Assembly (NCBI GenBank): GCA_903813345.2
Contig: CAIIXF020000004.1
Location: 20,432,477 to 20,496,476 of the forward strand
DNA: 64,000 bases
Reading direction: 5' to 3'
Source: Owenia fusiformis
Taxonomy: Eukaryota; Annelida; Polychaeta; Sabellida; Oweniidae
The translations under genes were made by a program, and so were the position numbers. The notes under the pieces were generated by a model. That model did not search any database. It was not told the origin of the DNA and was given only the letters and a program-made list of their open reading frames with translations. Positions 11,401-21,079 of the stretch are shown here, piece after piece. Position 1 is the first letter of the stretch. The number at the start of each line of letters is the position of its first letter.

Positions 11401-13443
11401 GAGATCTTGACTATTGGGCTACAGAGTTCAACTATGGCATGGCCTTCACATGTGGTATCCTAGTCATAACTGCATTTGTATATCAATTGTATTTTACATT
11501 GTATTTTCAGGAGATCTTGACTATTGGGCTACAGAGTTCAACTATGGCATGGCCTTCACATGTGGTATCCTAGTCATAACTGCATTTGTATATCAATTGT
11601 ATTTTACATTGTATTTTCAGTAGATCTTGACTATTGGGCTACAGAGTTCAACTATGGCATGGCCTTCACCTGTGGTATGCTAGTCATAACTGCATTTGTA
11701 TATCTTTGTGTTTTACATTGTATTTTCAGGAGATCTAGACTATTGGGCTACAGAGTTCAACTATGGAATGGCATTCACATGTGGTATGCTAGTCATAACT
11801 GCATTTGTATATCTTTGTGTTTTACATTGCATTTTCAGGAGATCTAGACTATTGGGCTACAGAGTTCAACTATGGCATGGCCTTCACCTGTGGTATGCTA
11901 GTCATAACTGCATTTGTATATCTTTGTGTTTTACATTGCATTTTCAGGAGATCTAGACTATTGGGCTACAGAGTTCAACTATGGCATGGCCTTCACCTGT
12001 GGTATGCTAGTCATAACTGCATTAGTATATCTTTGTGTTTTACATTGTATTTTCAGGAGATCTAGACTATTGGGCTACAGAGTTCAACTATGGAATGGCA
12101 TTCACATGTGGTATCCTAGTTGTACCTGTGTTGTTACTGGCATTTACCAAACAGGTGATAACCTTTACACATGACATATGCTACATGTAATTCTTACTTA
12201 AAGGCTATATTTGATATCTGAATAATATGCAGCCCAATAACCACAAAGCTACATTTTCTGAAGATAGCTATATGATTGCAATGATATTAATTTCACATTT
12301 AGCATCAATCTACATCTACATTTGAGGTCATTAAAATCCTGTTTCAAACCATAAATGATCACAATTTTCATATACTTGATATCATGCTTATTTCAGTTGA
12401 ACATAATTGCAACTAGTATCCTGGGCAGTTTTGCAGTAGTGGTTGCTATTGATGTGTATATTGGCAGCTATATGGCCTATATTATACAAGACTCCATCAG
12501 AAAGGCAACTATTGAGGACTTCAGACTTGTCCACACCAAACCACCCTTCCAGACAAGAGGTAAAACAAAACCACTTAGATAAGATTCATTCCACTTGTGT
12601 AATGATAGCATGAAAAATTTACTGTAATGCTTTACCTTGATGCTATTTTCAAATTTATCTGAAAAAATATGATAAATCCATCAGAAAGGCAACCAATAGG
12701 CTTAGCAGGGTTAAAAATGAGATTGATTGAGCAGCTGAACTGATGTGAAAGTCTATAAAATTGTCCATATCATCCAAATTAAAGTTATTAATAAGCATTA
12801 TCCAGATTACTGGAGTTACTTACCAATCACCATGGTTGATGTACAAAATTCGTTCAATATTGATGTACCTACGATTTCAACTAATCTAAGATCAAGTATA
12901 CATGTACTTACATTTAAATATGTATTCCAAATATTTCGTCATGCAAATTTTAGAATGTTCCAATCCTAAACAAGTACAAGGAAATGTTTAAAAACCGGAG
13001 AAATTATATTGTTACGATTTGAAGTGAATGGTATACAGTAGAAAAGTTAAAATAATGATCAAGTTATCATTCTTTTTTCAGATATGATACTGTGTGTCAT
13101 TTGGGTGTTACTTACAATCTGTGGAATATCCTTTCAAAATTGGCGGGAAAAAGACAGAAAACCCTTCCCAGATTGCCCAAATACAATCAGAAAACTGAAA
13201 GCACGTCGGAGACTTGCAGAAATGAATACAGAAGGTGCCCCTACTCCCAGAACTCCTCTTCTGGCAGACCAGCAAGCTAGTGCAAGGTCTTATGGGATAG
13301 ATCCAGGGTCAAGGTCATATGGTTCACCAGGAACAGGTGCAGGTGCTTACCCTGCTAGAACTGTAGACACTAGTGGTTTTGTTGATGCAGGTAACACAGC
13401 TACAGATAGACAGATTGATAGATATGCCAGTCAACCAACATAA
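2466..13443 (+). CDS. TM7SF3: TM7SF3-like seven-transmembrane protein, 13 coding exons
   Basis: Exons placed at 2466-2526, 4038-4179, 4577-4749, 4886-5014, 5836-5999, 6099-6145, 7001-7140, 8272-8358, 8646-8726, 9050-9205, 12057-12154, 12397-12559 and 13082-13443. All have GT-AG junctions with compatible phases. They join to 1803 nt, 600 residues plus stop, close to the human length (about 570). Residues 1-17 are a hydrophobic signal peptide. Residues 18 to about 285 are a Cys- and N-glycosylation-site-bearing extracellular region. From about residue 290 there are seven hydrophobic segments, starting with GVIGLFLCFFGHRFF and including a DUF4203-like Gly-rich segment (ILWFTFWYFVGIPVL). The cytoplasmic tail has a PRTPLLADQ motif, like the RTPLL tail of vertebrate TM7SF3. 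The family is linked to survival and stress responses. The start is the first ATG of the signal peptide. Three introns carry arrays made of their own exon edges (see repeats). A polyadenylation-like AATAAA lies at 13735. Family call is from motif recognition. Confidence 0.85.
2594..2749. mobile_element. Palindromic MITE in TM7SF3 intron 1
   Basis: A near-perfect 156 bp palindrome. CACAGGAAGTTGTATCA at the left is the complement of the right end, and the central arms share CCCCACTCTCAGAACAG. The loop is about 10 nt. The transcript would form a long hairpin. Confidence 0.75.
3105..3378. repeat. Diverged inverted repeat in TM7SF3 intron 1
   Basis: Arms of about 70 bp at 3105-3178 and 3310-3378 share GGGCATTAAAC and AGCAGTTTCAAA in opposite orientation. 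The spacer repeats a short CATCCCG/CGTCCCGC motif. Confidence 0.55.
5264..5430 (+). mobile_element. tRNA-derived SINE in TM7SF3 intron 4
   Basis: The head resembles a tRNA: an A-box-like TGGCTCATGGGTAGAAC and a B box GAGTTCGATTCC at about 5324-5335, then a non-tRNA body. The acceptor and D-stem pairing is imperfect and no 3' CCA-proximal end is seen, so it is called a SINE and not a functional tRNA gene. A relative lies at 1-150. Confidence 0.7.
7529..8332 (+). repeat. Array A: 61 bp x13 exon-8 acceptor-edge tandem repeat in TM7SF3
   Basis: Unit starts are 7529, 7590, 7651, 7718, 7779, 7845, 7906, 7967, 8028, 8089, 8150, 8211 and 8272. Spacing is 61 bp except for two indel-bearing units of 67 and 66. 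Each unit is the first 58 nt of exon 8 followed by TAG. The exon's own CTGTTTCTTTG therefore serves as a pyrimidine tract in front of TAG and creates a complete 3' splice site. The copy at 8272 is the one that runs on into the rest of the exon and keeps the frame open. Entry at 7529 hits a stop after one unit. Confidence 0.93.
9147..9420 (+). repeat. Array B: 70 bp x4 exon-10 donor-edge tandem repeat in TM7SF3
   Basis: The last 55 nt of exon 10 plus 15 nt of intron (gtatgtaatggtatt) occur four times, with donors at 9206, 9276, 9346 and 9416. The last donor is changed to gtacgt. The units are nearly identical, so the array is young. Use of any donor but the first reads GGT ATG TAA, so only 9206 preserves the protein. 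ATTGG is present at both breakpoints. Confidence 0.93.
9931..12121 (+). repeat. Array C: 110 bp x20 exon-11 acceptor-edge tandem repeat in TM7SF3
   Basis: Twenty exon-edge copies start at 9971, then every 110 bp to 11621, then at 11730, 11839, 11948 and 12057 (109 bp steps). Each unit is the first 64 nt of exon 11 plus 46 nt of upstream intron ending in TTTTCAG or TTTTAAG. All 20 keep an AG acceptor: 12 CAG and 8 AAG. Only the copy at 12057 continues into the complete exon ending at 12154. Reading from an earlier acceptor meets a stop at the beginning of the next unit, because 110 is not a multiple of three. A higher-order repeat is also visible: 10191-10740 and 10741-11290 are matching five-unit blocks. 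Confidence 0.95.
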
Positions 13444-15851
13444 TGACCTTTATCAACACAGGCCTATAAGTCAACTATCTTAAAGGCAGAATCAGATCTA
13501 TAGGGGGTGACAAAATTACAAGCAACGTGCATAATTGACCTACCAATCTATTCCTTACAATATCAAATACAATATCTCCCAAAAGATTCACAATATGTTA
13601 TAAATAGGTGAAGTTATTAATGATTCAAAGTGCAAAAATGGGTGAAAAATGTTTAAATTCTCCCAAATAATAAGAATGGTAACCATTCTTATAGAAAAAT
13701 AATACATTATTGTAAAAGTCTTTCGTTTTCCTTGAATAAAGTATGCACTTTTGTGATATTTAGAAAATAGACATGACAAGGAATGACATGAGCCAAAAAT
13801 ATTCTAAAATTGAAACAATTTTTTGTTAAGCATGCTCGCTATCTCTGATTCTCTCTTTAATGACATATTGACTTAAACCAATATTAGTCATTGAAATTAG
13901 GTAATATATGCCAGTCTTCCGATAATTGACTGAAATCAATATGAGTCATTTAAATTAGGCAATATATGCCAGATTATAAGACCAAAACTCGTGATTCAAA
14001 TTCTGAAGTGAGAAAGAAAGAGAAATTGCGACTGTTTAAATTTTGAATTGTGTACACGGTTATGATGCCCGCATATGGGGAATATTGGAATTGCATTCTA
14101 GGATCCAATACAAGTGAATAGCTAAATGGAGGGTAAAATGTGTTTTAACTGCTATACATCTAAGGTATGGGATATATTTAAAAAGGCTCAACATCACCAG
14201 TGTGCAATAGTTTAAAACTCTTCTGCAAATCAAGCACGATGGTCTGCACGACCATTCATGAATACTTTTGGTTGACGTTAACATTACCAAGGAGGATTGG
14301 CTCCCAGGATCAAAACTCGATATTTTTCAACAATGAAAACCTCCAAACGTCGTTATTTTCTGAAATTATAACCGACTATAAATTCAAAATAAACATATCA
14401 AAAGATTCAAACCTATATCATCATCATTTCTTGTGAGTTTTGGAATTTTTCGTAAGTAACTAATGGAAGTAACACCAAATTCACATTCAAATGTTGAAGT
14501 GAACAAAATGGCGGTTGTTTGGATTCAAATTTTGTATCACAACTTGTCCATATATGGGACAGAATATCGATGTTGCACTCTGGGAGCCAATCCTTGCATT
14601 ACCAAATATACTATGCCGTATTATGTCTTAATGAATCACAGAATGTTTAAGAAGAATTGATAAACCATGATTGTGTGGAGGAATAAATCGCGTGGAGGGT
14701 GAATTTGACATGCCATGTTGCCAATGCAAGACTTAATACCTTAGAAGTGTAGTAGCTCATTTTCCCATCATTTACCCATCCGTTATCGTATTTATTTGCC
14801 ATAACATTTGCTTAAAATCAAGAATTGTAAAATAATTTTTTCTACCGTATTGATATGCCGATAAATATTTCATTTTTACTCAATAGGGTAAGCTACCATA
14901 TAGACATAGATTTACAGAAATTTTGTTCAAACTGTATTTAAAAGATATGTTTGACATGCTTTTGGTGACAACTATAGTTTATTTTCAAAATCTTTAAGCA
15001 TATACAACAAAATGATACATACATGATTATAAATTAATTATGGAGAACAAAATATTTTAGAAAAGACTGTATGCATGATGGATTTCTCTTTACTCTGTAT
15101 GAATAGAAAAACTCCCTACTATATCTGCCCGCCCGAAGCGGGACGTAAAGCTATATTTGCCCGCTGATGAAAATATATAGGTTTTTTTATTACAAACACT
15201 GCTTTATGTACCTGTAACACGTCCAAGTATAGGATAAATAGAGATTATCTTAATGACATATTGACTTAAACCAATATTAGTCATTTAAATTAGGTAATAT
15301 ATGCCAGTCTTCCGATAATTGACTGAAATCAATATTATGTCTTAATGAATCACAGAATGTTTAAGAAGAATTGATAAACCATGATTTTGTGGAGGAATAA
15401 ATCGCGTGGAGGGTGAATTTGACATGCCATGTTGCCAATGCAAGACTTAATACCTTAGAAGTGTAGTAGCTCTTATCGTATTTATTTGCCATAACATTTG
15501 CTTAAAATCAAGAATTGTAAAATAATTTTTTTCTACCGTATTGATATGCCGATAAACATTTAATTTTTACTCAATAGGGTAAGCTACCATATAGACATAG
15601 ATGTACAGAAATTTTGTTCAAACTGTATTTAAAAGATATGTTTGACATGCTTTTGGTGACAACTATAGTTTATTTTCAAAATCTTTAAGCATATACAACA
15701 AAATGATACATACATGATTATAAATTAATTATGAAGAACAAAATAAGAAATAAAATCTGTGATAAATATGCTAAACAAACTCAATGTGCAATATGTAAGT
15801 GTACAATTAACTGAACTAAGCTGAGTGAAAATATTTCTTAATATAGATTAA
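13444..15851. repeat. Intergenic DNA with direct duplication, TM7SF3 3' flank
   Basis: After the TM7SF3 3' UTR (AATAAA at 13735) no gene is seen. A block at about 14624-15055 is repeated directly at 15337-15745 with few differences. A smaller block at 13860-13950 recurs at 15252-15335. A segment at 15110-15245 (CGGGACGTAAA, GCCCGCTGATGAAAATATA) recurs inverted at 18470-18605. Confidence 0.7.
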
Positions 15852-16434
15852 CCCCTTATCACACCAAAGTAGTTCTTACCCGTTCTTGCCAGTCCTACGA
15901 AAACGCCGTAAAACGGGCTCAATCTGGCTGTGGTCGGGAAATATGTCTAAAATAATTAGCTACTTCGTTCATAAACAGTCTTCAATACGTCCATCTCATT
16001 CGCAGTTCGTTCAGGTCGCACCACGTCGGTGTGCAACGTCGTATAACGCGTCCCTTAGTCTAGAAGTTCATCATGACCTGATTACAGAACGGTATGGTCG
16101 TCATCGAATTTTGAATCGATTCAAAATTCTATTAAAATCACATTCCCCGTCCGGAAAAGTCCATGAAGTTCGTAAACAGACCGTAGAACGTTGTAGCTAC
16201 GTTCATTCAGTTCGCACAAAGTTTAAAACCGATTCGGCAACGTTTTGACGATCACCAGAAAATTTTGACCATGCTCTAAGTTCTGGAGAACCTACTCGTT
16301 CGAGTAGTTTCATGAAGTTTGTAAACAGATCCCAAACGGTTCTTAGTTGGTTCTTAGTACGTCAAATCCGTTCGTGCACAGTTTAAGCCCGTTTTCGAGA
16401 ACGTAGTGAGAACTAGTTTGGTGTGATAGTAGGG
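15852..16434. mobile_element. PIF/Harbinger-type MITE, copy 1
   Basis: A 583 bp element. Its left end CCCCTTATCACACCAAA is the inverse of its right end TTTGGTGTGATAGTAGGG. It is flanked by TAA on both sides (15849-15851 and 16435-16437), the 3 bp target-site duplication of Harbinger transposons. The interior is rich in an ACGTTC/GTTCGT-type short motif and contains a central GAATCGATTC palindrome. No transposase is present; the 120-codon frame inside is not a gene. Confidence 0.82.
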
Positions 16435-18090
16435 TAAGGATGGTACTTCCGTATACTATCTAATATATGAAAAAAGGTCAGGCATGGTTTCTCAAATAAT
16501 ACGAGATAATTGATTGATTATCTTCAATTTAATGATATGTTTCTTTGAAGTTAAATCAGGATAGTAAATATGTCAAACCATGGGCTCTACCACTACTGAT
16601 AGAGCCCATGGTCAAACTCTCCAAAAAACATTTTTTAGTGGATGCAATCTTGACACATTTTTCAAAATGTCGGACTTGTTATGATACTATCCATTGTTTT
16701 CAGCCTCATTTTGGATACCAAAATTTATCTTTTACTTTCAACCCCATTATGCCATTCTACCTTTGAATAACTTTTTTGAATAATTTATCAATGCAATAAT
16801 ATGAGGAAAAAACATTTTCTTTCTCGAAAACAAGTCCGACATATTCAAAAATGATCGAGTTGAGGTTTGGTCCTCATAAGTGGTTTCCATTAGGGAGCCA
16901 GATTGATGAATTATTATCCTGGGGATCTAAATTGGAAGAAAGCAAATAATTTTCCATACCATAACATAACTGGTCGCATTGAATTAAGAAAATGTATAAA
17001 AAGCTTTTTGATGTACGATATATAATGAATATGACAAAATATTTTAGAAAGACTGTATGCATGATGGATTTCTCTTTACTCTGTACGAGTAGAAAAACAA
17101 GAAAAACAAGGCAATTTATCATAATAGGTCACATTTTAGATGGCAGATGTTACCGTTAGAATTTCCATTTCATGAAAACCCAAGGTGAAATCCGAGACGA
17201 ATATAAAAAAATAATGCATCATTCTGACAGGGAAAGATCAAAGGTGATCAAAAATATCATTTAAATTATTCTATTCGCAAAAATTCAAAATATTCCCACA
17301 AATTATTCAGTTAAGTCACGATCATAACTGCATATATAGTCTGGCTTTGGATTATGAATGGTATGTGAATCCCAAATCATTTTAAATAAAAAAAATATGT
17401 ATTACATCCCTCCAGCACATCAACGAATACAAATTAGAAGCGTCCAATTGAACTTAAAGCGTCCGCCCTGAGATATGCTGCAGAATACAATGCTGATATT
17501 AGTCAAAGGATGATGAACTGGCGGCGATATAGTATTGATGATGTTTATTTACGAGGAGCAAATGCAGATCGAGATAGCTTTCTTTCTCCTTCCGCAGATC
17601 CAGATAGCTTTCTTTCTCCTTCCGCACAATACTTTTTAGGGGAATCTATAACAAAATTACAAGAAAACAATGACATTTAATATTCATTGTGCATTTATAG
17701 TCATGTTCCTTCGGGTTTAGATCCTTTCACTAAACTATTTTCTAATGTTTAAGAGTTATTTTTGAATTGCACGTAAGATTTTAAAGTGTTTACCAGCTGC
17801 ACTTTCTTCACACCTGCATCCACTTCCACAAGATTTGAATCCCAATCCACACCGCTGTGTGAGGCCACATTTTCCATCAATTTCCCTCTCTCGTCGCAGA
17901 AGGGAGTTCAACGATATTCCATGATTCTGAATATTGAAAAAATGATACACATTCTGATACTCATAGCATCTTTCTGTTTCACCAGAAACATGCTCTGATA
18001 CTATGATGGCAAGCGGCGATCTCTGCTAGAAAATTCAACCAATCTTGAAGATTTATTATTTCAAGAGAAAGTTTACTCATTGAGTTATTG
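16435..18090. other. Intergenic DNA with small hairpins and two possible orphan exons
   Basis: A perfect hairpin lies near 16577-16613 (CCATGGGCTCTA arms). A 28 bp direct duplication lies at about 17563-17622. An open frame on + (about 17440-17680) starts after an AG and ends in TAA; its product includes ALRYAAEYNADISQRMMNWR. On the minus strand, about 17930-17756 encodes a Cys-rich stretch (CGLTQRCGLGFKSCGSGC). Neither is assigned to a gene. Confidence 0.35.
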
Positions 18091-18339
18091 CTAGTTGAAT
18101 AGGCGCACAACATGATGGGGAAATATTTTAGGTTTTGTAGGATTGGTCTATACTTATAAGGGACGTTATTATCACATAACTAATGTTATTGTTGACTTTT
18201 TAAAGTTAGTTTCCATACATTATATAAAAGATACTCGAAAAGTTGAACGAAGAGGGGAATGAACGGAGGGGGAGGGGACTATTACGTCTATAAGATAAAT
18301 ATATGATCGATGTTCAGGATATAGGGATTATAGGCCAAT

Positions 18340-19510
18340 ATAATATATCTGCCCGAGGGCCGTAGTCTTGCTCATCCGGATTACATTGTTCTATATTCAT
18401 GTCCAGTCTTTTCTTAGCCATCGTAGGAATTTTTTATTCTCTCAGATATTCATCCACATTTATAAATCGCTTTATCCAATACTTAGACGTGTTAAAGGAA
18501 CATAAAGCCGGTTTGTAAAAACTTATATTTTCATCAGCGGGCAGATACAGTTTTACGTCCCGCTCCGAGCGGGCAGATATAGTATATCTAATACTTGGAC
18601 GTGTTACAGATACAGATATAGTATATCTGCCCGCTACGACATAATCCCTGTTCCCATATTGGTTCATTCTTTGTAACGTTCGTATACTGTAAACGACGAT
18701 GGAGAAAAACGCAGACAATCGCGATCTGTTTGATGCTTTAAAGAAGGGAAGGAGCAGTATGCCCTGTTAATAAGCAAAGATTCGAACAGGAAAATCCGGC
18801 TACGGACAAGAATATAAAACTGGACATGAATATTCTAAAATAATTCCATCGTCGGTTGCAAAGTTTCTGAACTGTGGGCAATTGAACAATGTGAACCAAA
18901 TGATCAAGATTGGAATGGGATAAACAGATCATCCTATAGTCGGTTCAGGATATTGGGATTATCCCGAGGCCAATATAATATATCTGCCCGAGGGCCGTAG
19001 GTCCCGAGGTCCCGAGGATAATATAGGATAATCTCTATGTTAAAGAAGGGAAGGAGCATCCGGTTGATCAAAAATTCGAGAAAATAATGTGGGAATATTC
19101 AACAGTTCAAAAGAACAGGAAAATCCGGCCACGGCCAAGGAAACAAAACTGGACATGAATATCCTGAAATATTTCCATGGTTGAACTGTAATTTCGGGGG
19201 CCAATTGAACAATGTGAGCCAAATGACCAAGAATGGTATAGGATAAACAGATCATCCTATAGTCGGTTCAGGATATTGGGATTATTCCTTGGCCAATATG
19301 ATATATCTACCCTCGGGACCTACGACCCTCGGGCATATATATTATATTTACCTCGGGATAATCCCAATATCCTGAACCTCATATAGGATAATCTCTATGT
19401 ATCTCATACTTGAGTGAGTTTGGGGTAGATATAACCCGGGAATATATATCATATCTGAGGAGCGGGCGGGATATATTGTATATGTCCCGCTCCAGGCCAA
19501 ATGCGGGCAG
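18340..19510. repeat. Palindromic GCCCGAGGG/TATA repeats and a 220 bp direct duplication
   Basis: Blocks at about 18739-18965 and 19043-19268 are diverged direct copies (sharing AAGAAGGGAAGGAGCA and CAGATCATCCTATAGTCGG). They are separated and followed by short palindromes of the type GGTCCCGAGG and GCCCGAGGG with TATAATATAT. No gene is seen. Confidence 0.65.
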
Positions 19511-21079
19511 ATATAATATATCCATCCCTCTCCCGGAAATTTTTCATAAGTTTAAAAAAGTTTAAAGATCAAAAAAATTAAAGTTTGAAGTTAAATTTTT
19601 AGAAAGTTTAAATGTTACAATTCTATTGTATTGAACTAAAGGAATTTTACAAAATTGTTAATTATAAATTGTGATTTTACTATATCACGCGGTACTAACT
19701 TCGACCTTGGTCCCTCCGGTCCCTCAGTTAGATATAAATTCATCCCTCGGGATATACCCTATATCCACATGAAGTCAGAGAATAACCACTCCTCATGTGG
19801 GAGAGGCGAAGACGCCCGATAACATTTTAACGTTTGCTTGTCCTTGATTCCTTTAGATTCAGTAGCTTAGCGATTAATTGGGAGTTTTCTAGAACGAATT
19901 TCAGTCAATGTTGTTATGTTAGCTGGATTTATTGAATTTGATTTATTGAATTTGAAAGCATTAAGATTTAATGGGTATATTGAAACGCACGCTCCTTTTC
20001 GTCGTTTTCGATCATCCCGTGATTTTGAGCCAACGTTTATATTAAATCAAAAGCTTACCATAGCAACTAAATTCAACAAAAGCAACATCACAAGAAATCC
20101 GTGTTTCCCCATCTTGTTATATTATCGTTTAGGTAGTTTGTTCCTTATTTAGGCGAAATCAGTACTGATGATCAGATCCTGTGCCGTGCGAGTGTTCGAG
20201 TCGCTTGTGTGTCACTTGTATGTTTAATTTGAGAGTCGCATCAATAGATTCACTTAATCACCAACACCCTTGACACACGGAGTTTACGTGTGTGTACATG
20301 CAACACATCATGTGCCCAGATTACTAGTGAAGGTTTAATAAACATTTTAGATGAAAAGGAGAAAAATCAGTACCGAGTTTTGTATTAAAAAAGAAGGACA
20401 ATGAATTTGTTTATGCAACACTGAAATATTAAAACCATTAAAGATACGGGACTCCAGATACATGTGAAGCTATCAATATTTTTAACAAAACCCCAATAAC
20501 CTTAACCCACTGTACAATTTTTAGGAATGTGGTCGTGATCTTGAATATTAATTGTAAAAGCTCATGTATTTTGCAAGTAACTTAGTTTTTATTAAATAGT
20601 GTATCCGTCACATACATTCTACGAGGGTAAAAAATGTACAATTTGTTTTAAGCTGCCATTTCTTACCAAAGGGTAGTTTTTTAGAAAAGAGTTCTGATCC
20701 ACTTTCGTAATCATTCCATGACCATGTGGTCTAGAACTGTAAACTTCACTCTCTTCTTTCCTTTTACAAGAATGCTCAGTATAAGGTTCGTGAAAAAAGT
20801 ATATTATTTACACTGTATGTACATGTGCAGTACCGTAGCTATATACAGTATCTGGAATGCATGGGTAACGTACGTAGAATCCCATGACTATCAATAATGT
20901 ACAGTTCATGGAACCAATTGATTGGTTTAGGCGAGGCCAAGTGATGCCACCATTTAGTAACCACACCAACTACAATGTCTATCCCATTGTCCCCTGTATG
21001 AGAAACCTCTCATATCGATGTCCTTCACCCTTTTTGTTGTGCGGTTTTGTGTTGTGATAGCAGAGTACATTTCGTTGTA
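19511..21079. other. Intergenic DNA and probable EAAT 3' UTR
   Basis: No supported gene. The upper part probably holds the EAAT 3' UTR; a minus-strand AATAAA occurs near 20586. The short open frames show no protein-like features. Confidence 0.4.

Noticed and set aside
9930-12174. Series of 69-107 codon plus frames
   Set aside because: They are TM7SF3 exon-11 edge copies read through the intron part of each unit and are not separate genes.
15886-16248. 120-codon frame as a protein
   Set aside because: It lies wholly within the Harbinger MITE, is broken in the sister copy at 22012-22590, and has the MITE's short-motif composition.
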